Shown here: positions 34,103 through 41,994 of the stretch, piece by piece
How the letters are laid out: each line of letters begins with the position of its first letter
Numbering within the stretch: the first letter of the stretch is position 1
Origin: Brevibacterium sp. ZH18
Lineage (GTDB): Bacteria > Actinomycetota > Actinomycetes > Actinomycetales > Brevibacteriaceae
NCBI RefSeq assembly: GCF_022748595.1
Contig: NZ_JALDSX010000006.1
Location: 61,867 to 125,866 of the forward strand
Reading direction: 5' to 3'
DNA length: 64,000 nucleotides
Notes under the pieces: generated by a model
Seen by the model: only the letters and a program-made list of their open reading frames with translations
What the model was told of the DNA's origin: nothing
Database searches by the model: none
Translations under genes and position numbers: made by a program

Positions 34103-34222
34103 CCTCGGTGCGATCGTCTCGAGGATGTGGAAACGGCCGCATCGTCGAGGCGATCGCTCGTCTCTGCCTCGTCTTCTGTCTGGGCTCAACGCGGTTATGA
34201 GTGCATTCCCAGCTCAGTCGGT

Positions 34223-34252
34223 TTCAGTCGAGCACGGGTGAGTTGCTAGTCT
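34223..34252 (+). promoter_or_regulatory. Promoter candidate for ffh
   Basis: TTCAGT (34223-34228) and TAGTCT (34247-34252) are separated by 18 bp, a housekeeping-type arrangement, about 40 bp before the ffh GTG start. Similar hexamers occur by chance in GC-rich DNA, so this is a suggestion. Confidence 0.4.
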
Positions 34253-34289
34253 AGAGAGTCGACCAATTCATCGTGAAGAAGGCTTGTAC

Positions 34290-35906
34290 GTGTTCAATAC
34301 TCTCTCCGACAGGCTCACCGCGACGTTCAAGAACTTGCGCGGTAAGGGCCGTCTGTCCGAAGCCGACGTGGATGCCACCATCCGTGAGATCCGGCGCGCC
34401 CTCCTCGACGCCGACGTCGCATTGCCTGTCGTCCGCGCTTTCACCGGGCGGATTCGTGAGAGAGCGCTGTCCGAAGAGGTCTCGGGCGCGCTCAACCCGG
34501 GCCAGCAGGTCGTTAAGGTCGTCAATGACGAACTCGTCGGCATCCTCGGCGGCGAGACCCGGCGACTGTCTCTGGCCAAACGACCACCGACGGTCATCAT
34601 GCTCGCCGGCCTCCAGGGTGCGGGTAAGACCACTCTGGCCGGAAAGCTCGCATACTGGCTGAAGTCCGAGGGACACCGTCCGATGCTCGTCGCAGCGGAC
34701 CTTCAGCGCCCGAACGCGGTCAACCAGCTTCAGATCGTCGGTGAGCGTGCGGGTGCGTTCGTCTATGCACCCGAACCCGGCAACGGCGTCGGCGACCCGG
34801 TGCAGGTGGCCACGGATTCGATCGAGGTCGCGAAGACGAAGCTGCACGACATCGTCATCGTCGACACGGCCGGTCGTCTCGGCATCGACGAAGAGCTCAT
34901 GCAGCAGGCAGCGGACATCCGCACTGCTGTGAACCCTGACGAAGTCCTCTTCGTCATCGATGCGATGATCGGTCAGGACGCGGTCAAGACCGCCGAGGCG
35001 TTCCTCGAAGGCGTCGACTTCACCGGTGTCGTGCTCTCGAAGCTCGACGGTGACTCGCGCGGTGGTGCTGCCCTGTCCGTCGCCGAGGTGACAGGCAAGC
35101 CGATCATGTTCGCGTCGACCGGCGAGTCGATGAAGGAGTTCGAACAGTTCCATCCTGACCGGATGGCTGACCGGATCCTCGACATGGGTGACATCCTCAC
35201 CCTCATCGAACAGGCCGAGAAGAACTTCGACGAAAAAGAGACCGAGAAGCTCAAGAAGAAGGTCGAAGCCGGAGAAGACTTCGACCTCAATGACTTCTTG
35301 ACTCAGATGGCCGGCCTGAAGAAGATGGGCTCGATGAAGAAGATGCTGGGCATGATGCCCGGCATGAGCCAGTACAAGGACCAGCTGGAGAACTTCGACG
35401 AACGCGAAGTCGACCGCGTCGAGGCCATTGTGAGATCGATGACACCGGCGGAGCGCACGAATCCGAAGATCCTCAACGGGTCTCGTCGTGCACGCATCGC
35501 CAAGGGTGCAGGCACCACCGTGACTGCCGTCAACCAGCTGATGGAGCGGTTCACCCAGGCACAGAAGATGATGCGCGGAATGACCCGCGGCGGCGGCATG
35601 CCCGGCATGGGCGGCGGCGGAATGCCGGGGATGGGTGGTATGCCCGGTATGGGCGGAATGCCTGGTGGCGGTGCCAACCGGAAGAAGAAGGCCGTATCGA
35701 AGAAGAAGGGCCGCAAGGGCGGCCAGTCGGGCAACCCGGCCAAGCGCGCTCAGCAGGCGCAGGCTCAGGCCGACAAGAAGTCGGGAAAGGCACAGGATCC
35801 CGTCGGCTCCGCGTTCGGCGGTGTCGATCTCGGCAACGATGAGGACTTCGATCTCAACAATCTGCCGAAGGGATTCGGCGGAATGTTCCCAGGTGGCAAG
35901 AAGTAG
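34290..35906 (+). CDS. ffh: Signal recognition particle protein
   Basis: 538 residues from the GTG at 34290 (MFNTLSDRLTATFKNLRGKG); AGAAGG lies 7 bp upstream. Ffh binds signal peptides and 4.5S RNA. The NG domain has AGLQGAGKTTLAGKLAYWL, DLQRPNAVNQLQ, VDTAGRLGIDEELM and SKLDGDSRGGAAL. The M domain contains the RNA-binding SRRARIAKGAGTTVTAVNQL (about residues 395-415) and a methionine-glycine stretch (GGGMPGMGGGGMPGMGG), followed by a basic linker and a C-terminal tail of about 70 residues. Confidence 0.97.
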   Translation: MFNTLSDRLTATFKNLRGKGRLSEADVDATIREIRRALLDADVALPVVRAFTGRIRERALSEEVSGALNPGQQVVKVVNDELVGILGGETRRLSLAKRPPTVIMLAGLQGAGKTTLAGKLAYWLKSEGHRPMLVAADLQRPNAVNQLQIVGERAGAFVYAPEPGNGVGDPVQVATDSIEVAKTKLHDIVIVDTAGRLGIDEELMQQAADIRTAVNPDEVLFVIDAMIGQDAVKTAEAFLEGVDFTGVVLSKLDGDSRGGAALSVAEVTGKPIMFASTGESMKEFEQFHPDRMADRILDMGDILTLIEQAEKNFDEKETEKLKKKVEAGEDFDLNDFLTQMAGLKKMGSMKKMLGMMPGMSQYKDQLENFDEREVDRVEAIVRSMTPAERTNPKILNGSRRARIAKGAGTTVTAVNQLMERFTQAQKMMRGMTRGGGMPGMGGGGMPGMGGMPGMGGMPGGGANRKKKAVSKKKGRKGGQSGNPAKRAQQAQAQADKKSGKAQDPVGSAFGGVDLGNDEDFDLNNLPKGFGGMFPGGKK

Positions 35907-36062
35907 GCCTTTCTGGCACAATTGACTCTTGTACTTTTGCTACCGTTGCGGGCCCTCTCTTCCGCGTCGGAGCGATAGTCCAGGTCACGGACACCGGCAG
36001 GTCAACCCCACGATTCTTCGGGTCGTCTGTGCAACAAAAACACAAAAGGAGACACCACTAAA

Positions 36063-36491
36063 GTGGCAGTCAAAATTCGTTTGACCCGCATGGGCAAGAT
36101 CCGTGCACCGTTCTACCGCGTCGTCGTGGCCGATTCGCGCACCCGTCGCGATGGTAAGGCGATCGAGCAGATCGGCATCTACCACCCGACCCGCAACCCT
36201 TCGGTCATCGAGATCGATTCGGACCGCGCCCAGCACTGGCTGTCCGTCGGTGCGCAGCCGACCGATCAGGTTCGCACCCTGCTCAAGCTCACCGGTGACT
36301 GGCAGAAGTTCACCGGTGTCGGTGAAGCAGTCAACACTGTGAAGCCTCAGCCGGAGAAGACTCCGTTCGTTGCTCCCACCGCGGAATCCGTGATCAAGGA
36401 AGCAATCACCCCTAAGGGTTCGGACAAGGCTGCTGAAGCACCTGCCGAGGAAACTGCTCCGGCCGCTTCTGAAGAGAGCGCTGAAGCCTGA
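36063..36491 (+). CDS. rpsP: 30S ribosomal protein S16
   Basis: 142 residues, GTG start behind AAAAGGAGACACC. The first 85 residues are bS16 ([40 protein letters not shown]). The remaining ~55 residues are an Ala/Glu-rich tail, seen in other actinobacterial S16 proteins. The 156-bp leader after ffh contains TTGACT at 35922 but no convincing -10. khpA follows after 1 bp. Confidence 0.97.
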   Translation: MAVKIRLTRMGKIRAPFYRVVVADSRTRRDGKAIEQIGIYHPTRNPSVIEIDSDRAQHWLSVGAQPTDQVRTLLKLTGDWQKFTGVGEAVNTVKPQPEKTPFVAPTAESVIKEAITPKGSDKAAEAPAEETAPAASEESAEA

Positions 36492-36492
36492 G

Positions 36493-36723
36493 ATGTTGGC
36501 TGATTCGCTCGAACACCTGGTCCGCGGCATCGTCGATCATCCTGACGATGTGGCAGTTCGATCCCGTTCATCACAGCGCGGGACGACGCTCGAGGTCCGG
36601 GTTCACCCGGAAGACCTCGGCCGTGTCATCGGTCGTGCAGGGAGAACCGCTAAGGCCCTGCGCACTGTGATCAACTCTCTTGCCGGCCGTGAGTCGGTGC
36701 GAGTGGACCTCATCGAGGCGTAA
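36493..36723 (+). CDS. khpA: KH-domain RNA-binding protein (KhpA/YlqC family)
   Basis: 76 residues. A single KH domain with the GRVIGRAGRTAKALRTVINS loop (the GxxG motif is GRAG), which binds RNA. Next to rpsP and upstream of rimM-trmD is the standard location. In Firmicutes KhpA works with KhpB in cell-size and translation control; the actinobacterial role is less clear. It begins 1 bp after the rpsP stop, and a strong terminator follows 13 bp after its own stop. Confidence 0.93.
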   Translation: MLADSLEHLVRGIVDHPDDVAVRSRSSQRGTTLEVRVHPEDLGRVIGRAGRTAKALRTVINSLAGRESVRVDLIEA

Positions 36724-36736
36724 CACCTTCATCATG

Positions 36737-36769
36737 AGAGGGGCGCAGCACACCGCTGCGCCCCTCTTC
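36737..36769 (+). terminator. Intrinsic terminator after khpA
   Basis: AGAGGGGCGCAGC (36737-36749) and its exact complement (36755-36767) make a 13-bp stem with a 5-base loop, followed by TCT. It separates rpsP-khpA from rimM-trmD. Confidence 0.85.
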
Positions 36770-36886
36770 TGCATTCACCCGGCACCGCCTCGGCACCGTG
36801 CACGGTTAGACTGCACACTGACATACCCTCAGTCGCCGAGGCTGCAGGAACACAGATACGACGCGCACAAGAGCACGAGGAGCAGC

Positions 36887-37387
36887 ATGGACACGGTGAT
36901 TGCCCGGTTGGGCAAGCCGCACGGCATCAAGGGAGAGTTCACCGTCGAGGTGCGCACTGACCGACCCGACGAACGCCTGATCCCGGGGCGGGCGTACTCC
37001 ACCCAACCCGACATCGGAGAGCTCACACTGAAGTCCGCGAGGTGGCACCGGGACCGACTGCTGCTGGCCTTCGACGAGGTGGCCGACCGGAGCCGCGCCG
37101 AAGAGATCCGCAACACTCTCATCCTCACCGACGAAGTCGAAGACGAGGAAGAAGACGACGCCTGGTACCTCGAAGACCTCATCGGACTCGCCGTCTTCGA
37201 CGGAGAGAACCGTGTCGGTGAGATCGTCGACGTGACGAATGGCACCGCGCAGGATCTCCTCCATATGAAGCACGAGACGGGACATGAGGTTCTCATCCCC
37301 TTCGTCACAGCAATCGTTCCGGAGGTCGACGTCGAAGCCGGCTGGATCAAGGTCACCCCTCCGGCCGGTCTTCTCGACGCGGAATGA
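36887..37387 (+). CDS. rimM: Ribosome maturation factor RimM
   Basis: 166 residues from the ATG at 36887 with ACGAGGAG upstream. RimM binds S19 and helps mature the 30S head. The N-terminal domain reads [19 protein letters not shown] (the G(K/R)xHGxxGE motif) and the PRC-barrel holds [20 protein letters not shown] and [20 protein letters not shown], followed by [12 protein letters not shown]. The acidic linker [12 protein letters not shown] separates the domains. The stop overlaps trmD (ATGA). Confidence 0.96.
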   Translation: MDTVIARLGKPHGIKGEFTVEVRTDRPDERLIPGRAYSTQPDIGELTLKSARWHRDRLLLAFDEVADRSRAEEIRNTLILTDEVEDEEEDDAWYLEDLIGLAVFDGENRVGEIVDVTNGTAQDLLHMKHETGHEVLIPFVTAIVPEVDVEAGWIKVTPPAGLLDAE

Positions 37388-38244
37388 GTGATTCGCGCAT
37401 GAACCGTGCGATGTCGATCGATGTCGTCTCGATCTTCCCGGAGTACTTGGCCGGACTGAAGCTGTCCCTCATCGGCAAGGCCGTCGAGCAGGGACTGATC
37501 GACCTCGACGTCCATGACCTGCGGGACTTCACGTTCGACCGCCACAACACCGTCGACGACTCTCCCTACGGGGGAGGCGCCGGCATGGTGATGAAGGCCG
37601 AACCGTGGGCCTTGGCCCTCGAGCACATCCTGGGCCACGGTCCGGTTGTTGCCGACGACAGCCTCGGGGGAGGTGTGGGCATTGTTGACGACAGCCTCGG
37701 CGGGGATCCGGGCAGCGCGACCACGTCTAAGCCGATCCTCATCGTTCCCAGCCCTGCCGGCACCGTGTTCAAACAGCGCATCGCCGAGGAACTCGCGGGA
37801 GCCGACCACCTGGTGTTCGCCTGCGGGCGCTACGAAGGCATCGATCAGCGCGTCATCGACTGGGCGGGTGAGCACTTCGACCTGCGGCCGATGAGCATCG
37901 GCGACTATGTCCTCAACGGGGGAGAGGTCGCCTCGATGGTGATGATCGAGGCCATCAGCCGGCTCATCCCGGGGGTCATCGGCAATCCTGAGTCGCTGAC
38001 CGAGGAGAGCCATGAGGACGGTCTCCTCGAGTACCCGATCTACACGAAGCCAGCCTCGTGGCGCGGACACGACGTGCCGGAGATCCTGCTCAGCGGAAAT
38101 CACGGGGCGATCGCCCGCTGGCGACGGGACCGCCGGCTCGAGCGGACCGCCGAAGTTCGACCGGATCTGCTCGCCGAGCTGACGAATCTTGACAAGCACG
38201 ATCGTGCGGTTCTCGACGAGTTGAGTCAAGAGCCGAAACCGTGA
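37384..38244 (+). CDS. trmD: tRNA (guanine37-N1)-methyltransferase
   Basis: 286 residues. TrmD methylates G37 of tRNAs with G36 to prevent frameshifting. The core motifs are [55 protein letters not shown] (SAM knot) and [20 protein letters not shown]. It is about 35 residues longer than usual: between residues ~85 and ~118 lies a repeated stretch (ADDSLGGG then VDDSLGGD) from a 33-bp duplication. An inner ATG at 37399 is an alternative start. It overlaps rimM by 4 bp. Confidence 0.96.
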   Translation: MSDSRMNRAMSIDVVSIFPEYLAGLKLSLIGKAVEQGLIDLDVHDLRDFTFDRHNTVDDSPYGGGAGMVMKAEPWALALEHILGHGPVVADDSLGGGVGIVDDSLGGDPGSATTSKPILIVPSPAGTVFKQRIAEELAGADHLVFACGRYEGIDQRVIDWAGEHFDLRPMSIGDYVLNGGEVASMVMIEAISRLIPGVIGNPESLTEESHEDGLLEYPIYTKPASWRGHDVPEILLSGNHGAIARWRRDRRLERTAEVRPDLLAELTNLDKHDRAVLDELSQEPKP

Positions 38245-38250
38245 CAGAAT
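38221..38250 (+). promoter_or_regulatory. Promoter candidate for rplS
   Basis: TTGAGT (38221-38226) and CAGAAT (38245-38250) are 18 bp apart, at the very end of trmD. A transcript from here would have a leader of about 170 nt before rplS, long enough for a structured control region, as is common for ribosomal protein genes. Confidence 0.35.
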
Positions 38251-38425
38251 AAGTCGTCGCGGTTGTTGGCATCCACCTGCTTCAGGGGGATGGGTGCCCT
38301 AGCCGTCCGCCGATGTCATCATCAGCGGATTTCGGGGAGTGATCCCGGCAGACGATCCAATCACCGGTTCATCCGGTCCGATATGCGTGTCCTCGACCTG
38401 AAGCAGGGGATACAGGAGAAACACA

Positions 38426-38767
38426 ATGCAGAAGCTCGATGTTGTCGATGCAGCCTCGCTGAAGTCCGACGTTCCCGCGTTCCGCCCCGGTGACACCCTC
38501 AACGTCCACGTTCGCGTGGTTGAAGGTTCCCGGTCGCGTATCCAGGTTTTCAAGGGAATCGTCATCCGTCGCCAGGGCGACGGTGTCCGCGAGACGTTCA
38601 CCGCCCGTAAGATCAGCTTCGGCGTCGGAGTCGAGCGCACCTTCCCGGTGCACTCGCCCATCGTCGAGAAGATCGAGGTCCTCAGCCGCGGCGACGTTCG
38701 CCGCGCCAAGCTGTACTACCTGCGCAACCTGCGCGGCAAGGCTGCACGTATCCGCGAAAAGGCCTGA
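38426..38767 (+). CDS. rplS: 50S ribosomal protein L19
   Basis: 113 residues with AGGAGAAACACA before the ATG. The bL19 signature sequences [40 protein letters not shown] and [18 protein letters not shown] are complete, and the C-terminus [20 protein letters not shown] is typical. It follows trmD as in most bacteria. A terminator-like hairpin begins 53 bp after its stop, inside the next gene. Confidence 0.98.
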   Translation: MQKLDVVDAASLKSDVPAFRPGDTLNVHVRVVEGSRSRIQVFKGIVIRRQGDGVRETFTARKISFGVGVERTFPVHSPIVEKIEVLSRGDVRRAKLYYLRNLRGKAARIREKA

Positions 38768-38801
38768 TTCATTGCCTGGCACCGTGGGTGAAGATCACAC
38801 A

Positions 38802-39425
38802 GTGCCGAAGAACACAGAGAACGCGACCTTCGGGTCGCGTTTTCTGTTCTCGGCGCGGTTTTGGAAGGTCGTCGCGATCGTCGCCGTCCTCATCATCGTC
38901 CTCGGAGGATCAGTCCGTGGCTTCGTCATTCAGAGATTCACGATCCCCAGTGCCTCCATGCAGCCGACGCTCACGGTCGGCGAAACCATCACCGTCTGGC
39001 GCCCTGATGCACTGCGCGGTGACATCCAGCGCGGTGACATCGTCGTCTTCGACGGCCGCGGCTCCTTCGTCAACGACGCCCCGCCATCTCCGCTGCAGAA
39101 GATGGGCTCGTGGGTGGGTCTCGGTGACCGTGACGTCTACTATGTCAAGCGCGTCATCGCCGTCGGCGGTGACACAGTCAAGTGCTGTGACGCCCAGGGT
39201 CGGCTTCTGCTCAACGACGAACCCCTCGCCGAACCGTACGCACCGAAGCCTGCCTCGGCCGTTGACTTCTCGATCGAAGTGCCGCCCGACACGATGTGGG
39301 TGATGGGCGACAACCGGAACAATTCTGCGGACTCACGAGCGCTGCTGGGCCGTCCGGGCGGCGGGTTCATTCCGCTCAACCGGGTCATCGGACCCGTGAT
39401 CGGACACGGTTCCTCGGTCGACTGA
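38802..39425 (+). CDS. lepB: Signal peptidase I (first of two)
   Basis: 207 residues if the GTG at 38802 is the start (GGTGAAG lies 8 bp upstream); a TTG at 38772 and a GTG at 38784 are in-frame alternatives. One membrane helix (VVAIVAVLIIVLGGSVRGFV) anchors it. The catalytic Ser is in IPSASMQPTLTVGE and the Lys in YYVKRVIAVGGDTV; the fold ends with MWVMGDNRNNSADSR. It cleaves signal peptides outside the membrane. All possible starts lie before a terminator-like hairpin (38820-38843), which is therefore inside the coding sequence. Confidence 0.9.
   Translation: MPKNTENATFGSRFLFSARFWKVVAIVAVLIIVLGGSVRGFVIQRFTIPSASMQPTLTVGETITVWRPDALRGDIQRGDIVVFDGRGSFVNDAPPSPLQKMGSWVGLGDRDVYYVKRVIAVGGDTVKCCDAQGRLLLNDEPLAEPYAPKPASAVDFSIEVPPDTMWVMGDNRNNSADSRALLGRPGGGFIPLNRVIGPVIGHGSSVD
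38820..38843 (+). terminator. Terminator-like hairpin inside the start of the first lepB
   Basis: AACGCGACC, a TTCG loop and GGTCGCGTT form a 9-bp stem with a highly stable tetraloop, followed by TTCT. It has the shape of an intrinsic terminator for rplS but encodes lepB residues 7-14 (ENATFGSRF region). Confidence 0.75.
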
Positions 39426-39586
39426 GTTCTTGCCAGACACATTTTTAGTGTGCTTCGCGATGACGCGGGCGCTGGGTTCTTCGCCGCGATCGACATGGGA
39501 CTTGCCTGAGCATTTCTGCTGGGTGGGGCTGGTACGCTCATTCCAGTCCAGATGCGGAACATGTGGTCCGATGCGAAAGCGAACGA

Positions 39587-40294
39587 ATGCCAACCGAAGC
39601 AGCAGAAGCCTCCCCTCCTTCAGGCTCGAAGAAATTCCTCAACGGCCTGCTCGAGACGCTCGCGATCATCGTCGTCGCCATCCTCATCTCGACAGCACTG
39701 AAGACCTGGGTCGTCCGTTCGTTCTACATTCCTTCCGGGTCGATGATGCAGACCCTGCAGATCGATGACCGAGTCCTCGTCAACCAGCTGGCGCCCCGCT
39801 TCGGTCCTGCCAATCGCGGTGACATCATCGTCTTCGACGATCCCGACCACTGGCTCTCCGCGGCCGAGACCTCGACGTACAAGCCCAACCCGCTCCTCGA
39901 GTTCGTCGGCCTGGCTCCGTCGGATGCGGGAAGCCAGCTCATCAAGCGCGTCATCGGCGTCGGCGGTGACACCGTCGAGTGCTGCGACGCGCAGGGGCGT
40001 CTCCTCGTCAACGGCTCACCGATCGACGAAACGTATCTCGAGGACGGAATGGATCCGTCCGACATGAAGTTCAAGATCACCGTGCCTAAGGACCACTACT
40101 GGGTGATGGGCGACAATCGCAGCAACTCCGCAGACTCCCGCTACCATGTCGACACACAGCCGTACGTGTCCGAAGACGATGTGGTCGGAACGGTCTTCCT
40201 CATCAACTGGCCGCTCAAACACTTCAAATGGGTGAGCAACCCGGAGGATGTCTTCGCCGACGTTCCTGCGCCATCTGGAGTCACCGGCAGCTGA
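39587..40294 (+). CDS. lepB: Signal peptidase I (second of two)
   Basis: 235 residues from the ATG at 39587 (MPTEAAEASPPSGSKKFLNG). One membrane helix (LAIIVVAILISTALKTWVV) is followed by the catalytic Ser in IPSGSMMQTLQIDDRVLVNQ and Lys in LIKRVIGVGGDTVECC, and by HYWVMGDNRSNSADSR. It shares about half its residues with the first lepB, so this is a tandem duplication with divergence. The two probably differ in substrate preference or expression. Its stop overlaps the rnhB start (TGATG). Confidence 0.95.
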   Translation: MPTEAAEASPPSGSKKFLNGLLETLAIIVVAILISTALKTWVVRSFYIPSGSMMQTLQIDDRVLVNQLAPRFGPANRGDIIVFDDPDHWLSAAETSTYKPNPLLEFVGLAPSDAGSQLIKRVIGVGGDTVECCDAQGRLLVNGSPIDETYLEDGMDPSDMKFKITVPKDHYWVMGDNRSNSADSRYHVDTQPYVSEDDVVGTVFLINWPLKHFKWVSNPEDVFADVPAPSGVTGS

Positions 40295-41031
40295 TGGTGC
40301 GAACACTCACTGGACTGCACGACCTCAGCCTCGAACGCAGCCTGCTGGCCGAAGGATTCGACCATGTCATCGGCATCGATGAAGTCGGCCGGGGGGCGTT
40401 GGCCGGGCCGGTCAGCGTCGGCGTCGCTCTCTTCGATCTGAGACAGGTCACGGCCGCCGAGGTGCCTGCAGGCATCCACGACTCCAAACAGCTCAGCGCG
40501 CAGTCGCGTCAGGCCGCGACCACTCGAGTTCAGCAGTGGGCCACGACCACCGCGGTGGGTTCGACGAGCCCGAGTGAGCTCGATGAACTGGGCATGACGA
40601 TGGCATTGAACCTCGCAGGCCGTCGGGCGCTGACCGAGGTGCTCGCGACCCATGGTGCCGGCACTGAGTTTCCACCGCGCACGATGATCCTCCTCGACGG
40701 CAAACATGACTGGCTGTCGGCGCCACTTACGCTCGACTGCCTGGGGATATTCGGGTCCGCCGCGGACCTCGAACTGCCTGCGGTGCGGACCGTCATCAAA
40801 GGCGACGGAAGCGTTCCGGTCATCGCTGCGGCGAGTATCGTTGCCAAAGTGGATCGGGACGAGCTGATGATCAACCTCGCCGAGGCGCATCCCCAGTATG
40901 GTTGGGAGTCGAACGTGGGATACGGGACCGTCAGACACCGGCAGGGCATCGTCGAGACCGGACCCAGCATTCATCACCGAAGAAGCTTCCGCCTGCAGGC
41001 GGCACACGACGCGAAGGAGGGATCGTCATGA
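40294..41031 (+). CDS. rnhB: Ribonuclease HII
   Basis: 245 residues from the ATG at 40294. RNase HII cuts single ribonucleotides in DNA and RNA-DNA hybrids. The metal ligands are in IGIDEVGRGALAGPV (Asp, Glu), with GIHDSKQLSAQSRQ following, LDGKHDW near residue 135, and the last Asp region ASIVAKVDRDELM. SNVGYGTVRHRQGI is the C-terminal signature. It is co-translated with lepB upstream and with DUF2469 downstream (4-bp overlap). Confidence 0.96.
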   Translation: MVRTLTGLHDLSLERSLLAEGFDHVIGIDEVGRGALAGPVSVGVALFDLRQVTAAEVPAGIHDSKQLSAQSRQAATTRVQQWATTTAVGSTSPSELDELGMTMALNLAGRRALTEVLATHGAGTEFPPRTMILLDGKHDWLSAPLTLDCLGIFGSAADLELPAVRTVIKGDGSVPVIAAASIVAKVDRDELMINLAEAHPQYGWESNVGYGTVRHRQGIVETGPSIHHRRSFRLQAAHDAKEGSS

Positions 41032-41345
41032 GCACTGATGATCTGGACGACTACGAAGCCCAACTCGAACTTCAGCTCTACAAGGAATATCGCGATGTCG
41101 TGGGCCTGTTCGCGTATGTCGTGGAGACCGAACGCCGGTTCTACCTGGCCAATCATGTCGACCTCAAGGCACACAACGATGCCGGGGACGTCTACTTCGA
41201 GCTCACACTGCGTGATGCGTGGGTGTGGGACAGCTACCGTTCGGCGCGCTTCATCAAGACCGTGCACGTGCTGACGTTCAAAGACGTCAACATCGAGGAG
41301 ATCGCCAAGAGCGACCTCGAACCGCCGACGTCGATCGGCGGCTGA
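41028..41345 (+). CDS. DUF2469 family protein
   Basis: 105 residues with AAGGAGGGATC before the ATG. The acidic N-terminus (MSTDDLDDYEAQLELQLYKE) and the sequence DVVGLFAYVVETERRFYLAN match DUF2469, a small actinobacterial family always found after rnhB. It has no known function and no membrane segment. A 4-bp overlap with rnhB supports co-expression. The operon probably ends at the strong hairpin at 41513. Confidence 0.92.
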   Translation: MSTDDLDDYEAQLELQLYKEYRDVVGLFAYVVETERRFYLANHVDLKAHNDAGDVYFELTLRDAWVWDSYRSARFIKTVHVLTFKDVNIEEIAKSDLEPPTSIGG

Positions 41346-41415
41346 GGCGGTTTCTCAGACATACAGGTGCGATCACAGAACCGCATTGAGCCCGCTGCGC
41401 TGCGCATCTGATTCG

Positions 41416-41469
41416 ATGGCGATGTCGATGACTATGGCGATGTCGATGACTATGGCGAAGTCGATGACT
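41416..41469. repeat. 18-bp tandem repeat downstream of DUF2469
   Basis: ATGGCGATGTCGATGACT occurs three times in direct succession (the third with one change), 70 bp after the DUF2469 stop and 43 bp before a strong terminator. It has no stop-free coding meaning in context. Confidence 0.9.
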
Positions 41470-41512
41470 TGAGAGCGACGGTCTGTGGATTCAGTTCCGA
41501 CTCGCGCGCTGT

Positions 41513-41550
41513 GAGCCTGTGGATGACCGCGTGTCATCCACAGGCTCTTT
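41513..41550 (+). terminator. Strong intrinsic terminator of the lepB-rnhB-DUF2469 operon
   Basis: GAGCCTGTGGATGAC (41513-41527) pairs perfectly with 41533-41547 around a 5-base loop, followed by TTTCTCT. This is the strongest 15-bp hairpin with T-tail in the window. Confidence 0.9.
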
Positions 41551-41595
41551 CTCTGCCCTACCGCGATGGCCCGGTGCGGTGGTGGGGTAGTTCCC

Positions 41596-41994
41596 ATGGG
41601 CAGGACAACTGGCAACCGAAACCCCACATCTCGGGGCATGCGACAGCGGGCTCTCGGCCGGACGGGCGAAGATCTCGCAGCGGCCTTCCTCGAAGGTGAG
41701 GGGATGATCGTCCTCGAGCGCAATTTCCGCTGTCAGCAGGGAGAGATCGACATCATCGCCCGAGACGGAGGGACAATCGTCTTCGTCGAAGTGAAGGCAA
41801 GGCGGACTCTGGCGCTCGGGTCTCCTCTGGAGGCTGTCACGCGGGCGAAGCTCAAGACCATCAGGATGGTCTCCGGTGTCTGGCTGCGGCAGCAGAACGA
41901 GTTCTATCCCTCGACCCGCATCGACGCCATCGGAATCGTGATGGAACCCGAGCCCGACTACTCACACCGACGCAACGTGCAGGTTGACTGGTGA
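41596..41994 (+). CDS. YraN/UPF0102 family nuclease-like protein
   Basis: 132 residues from the ATG at 41596 (GGGG lies upstream); another in-frame ATG at 41638 gives a typical MRQRALGRTGEDLAAAFLE start and is also possible. It has the restriction-endonuclease-like fold seen in GEIDIIARDGGTIVFVEVKA, with the E, D and E-V-K motif of PD-(D/E)XK nucleases. Real nuclease activity of the family is unproven. It overlaps comM by 4 bp; the YraN-comM-dprA order is standard. Confidence 0.92.
   Translation: MGRTTGNRNPTSRGMRQRALGRTGEDLAAAFLEGEGMIVLERNFRCQQGEIDIIARDGGTIVFVEVKARRTLALGSPLEAVTRAKLKTIRMVSGVWLRQQNEFYPSTRIDAIGIVMEPEPDYSHRRNVQVDW

Noticed and set aside
35907..36062. Promoter for rpsP at TTGACT (35922)
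   Set aside because: No acceptable -10 hexamer lies 16-19 bp downstream; reported only as a remark.
38305..38425. Known riboswitch or ribosomal leader family before rplS
   Set aside because: The leader is long enough but I could not match it to any leader structure I know.
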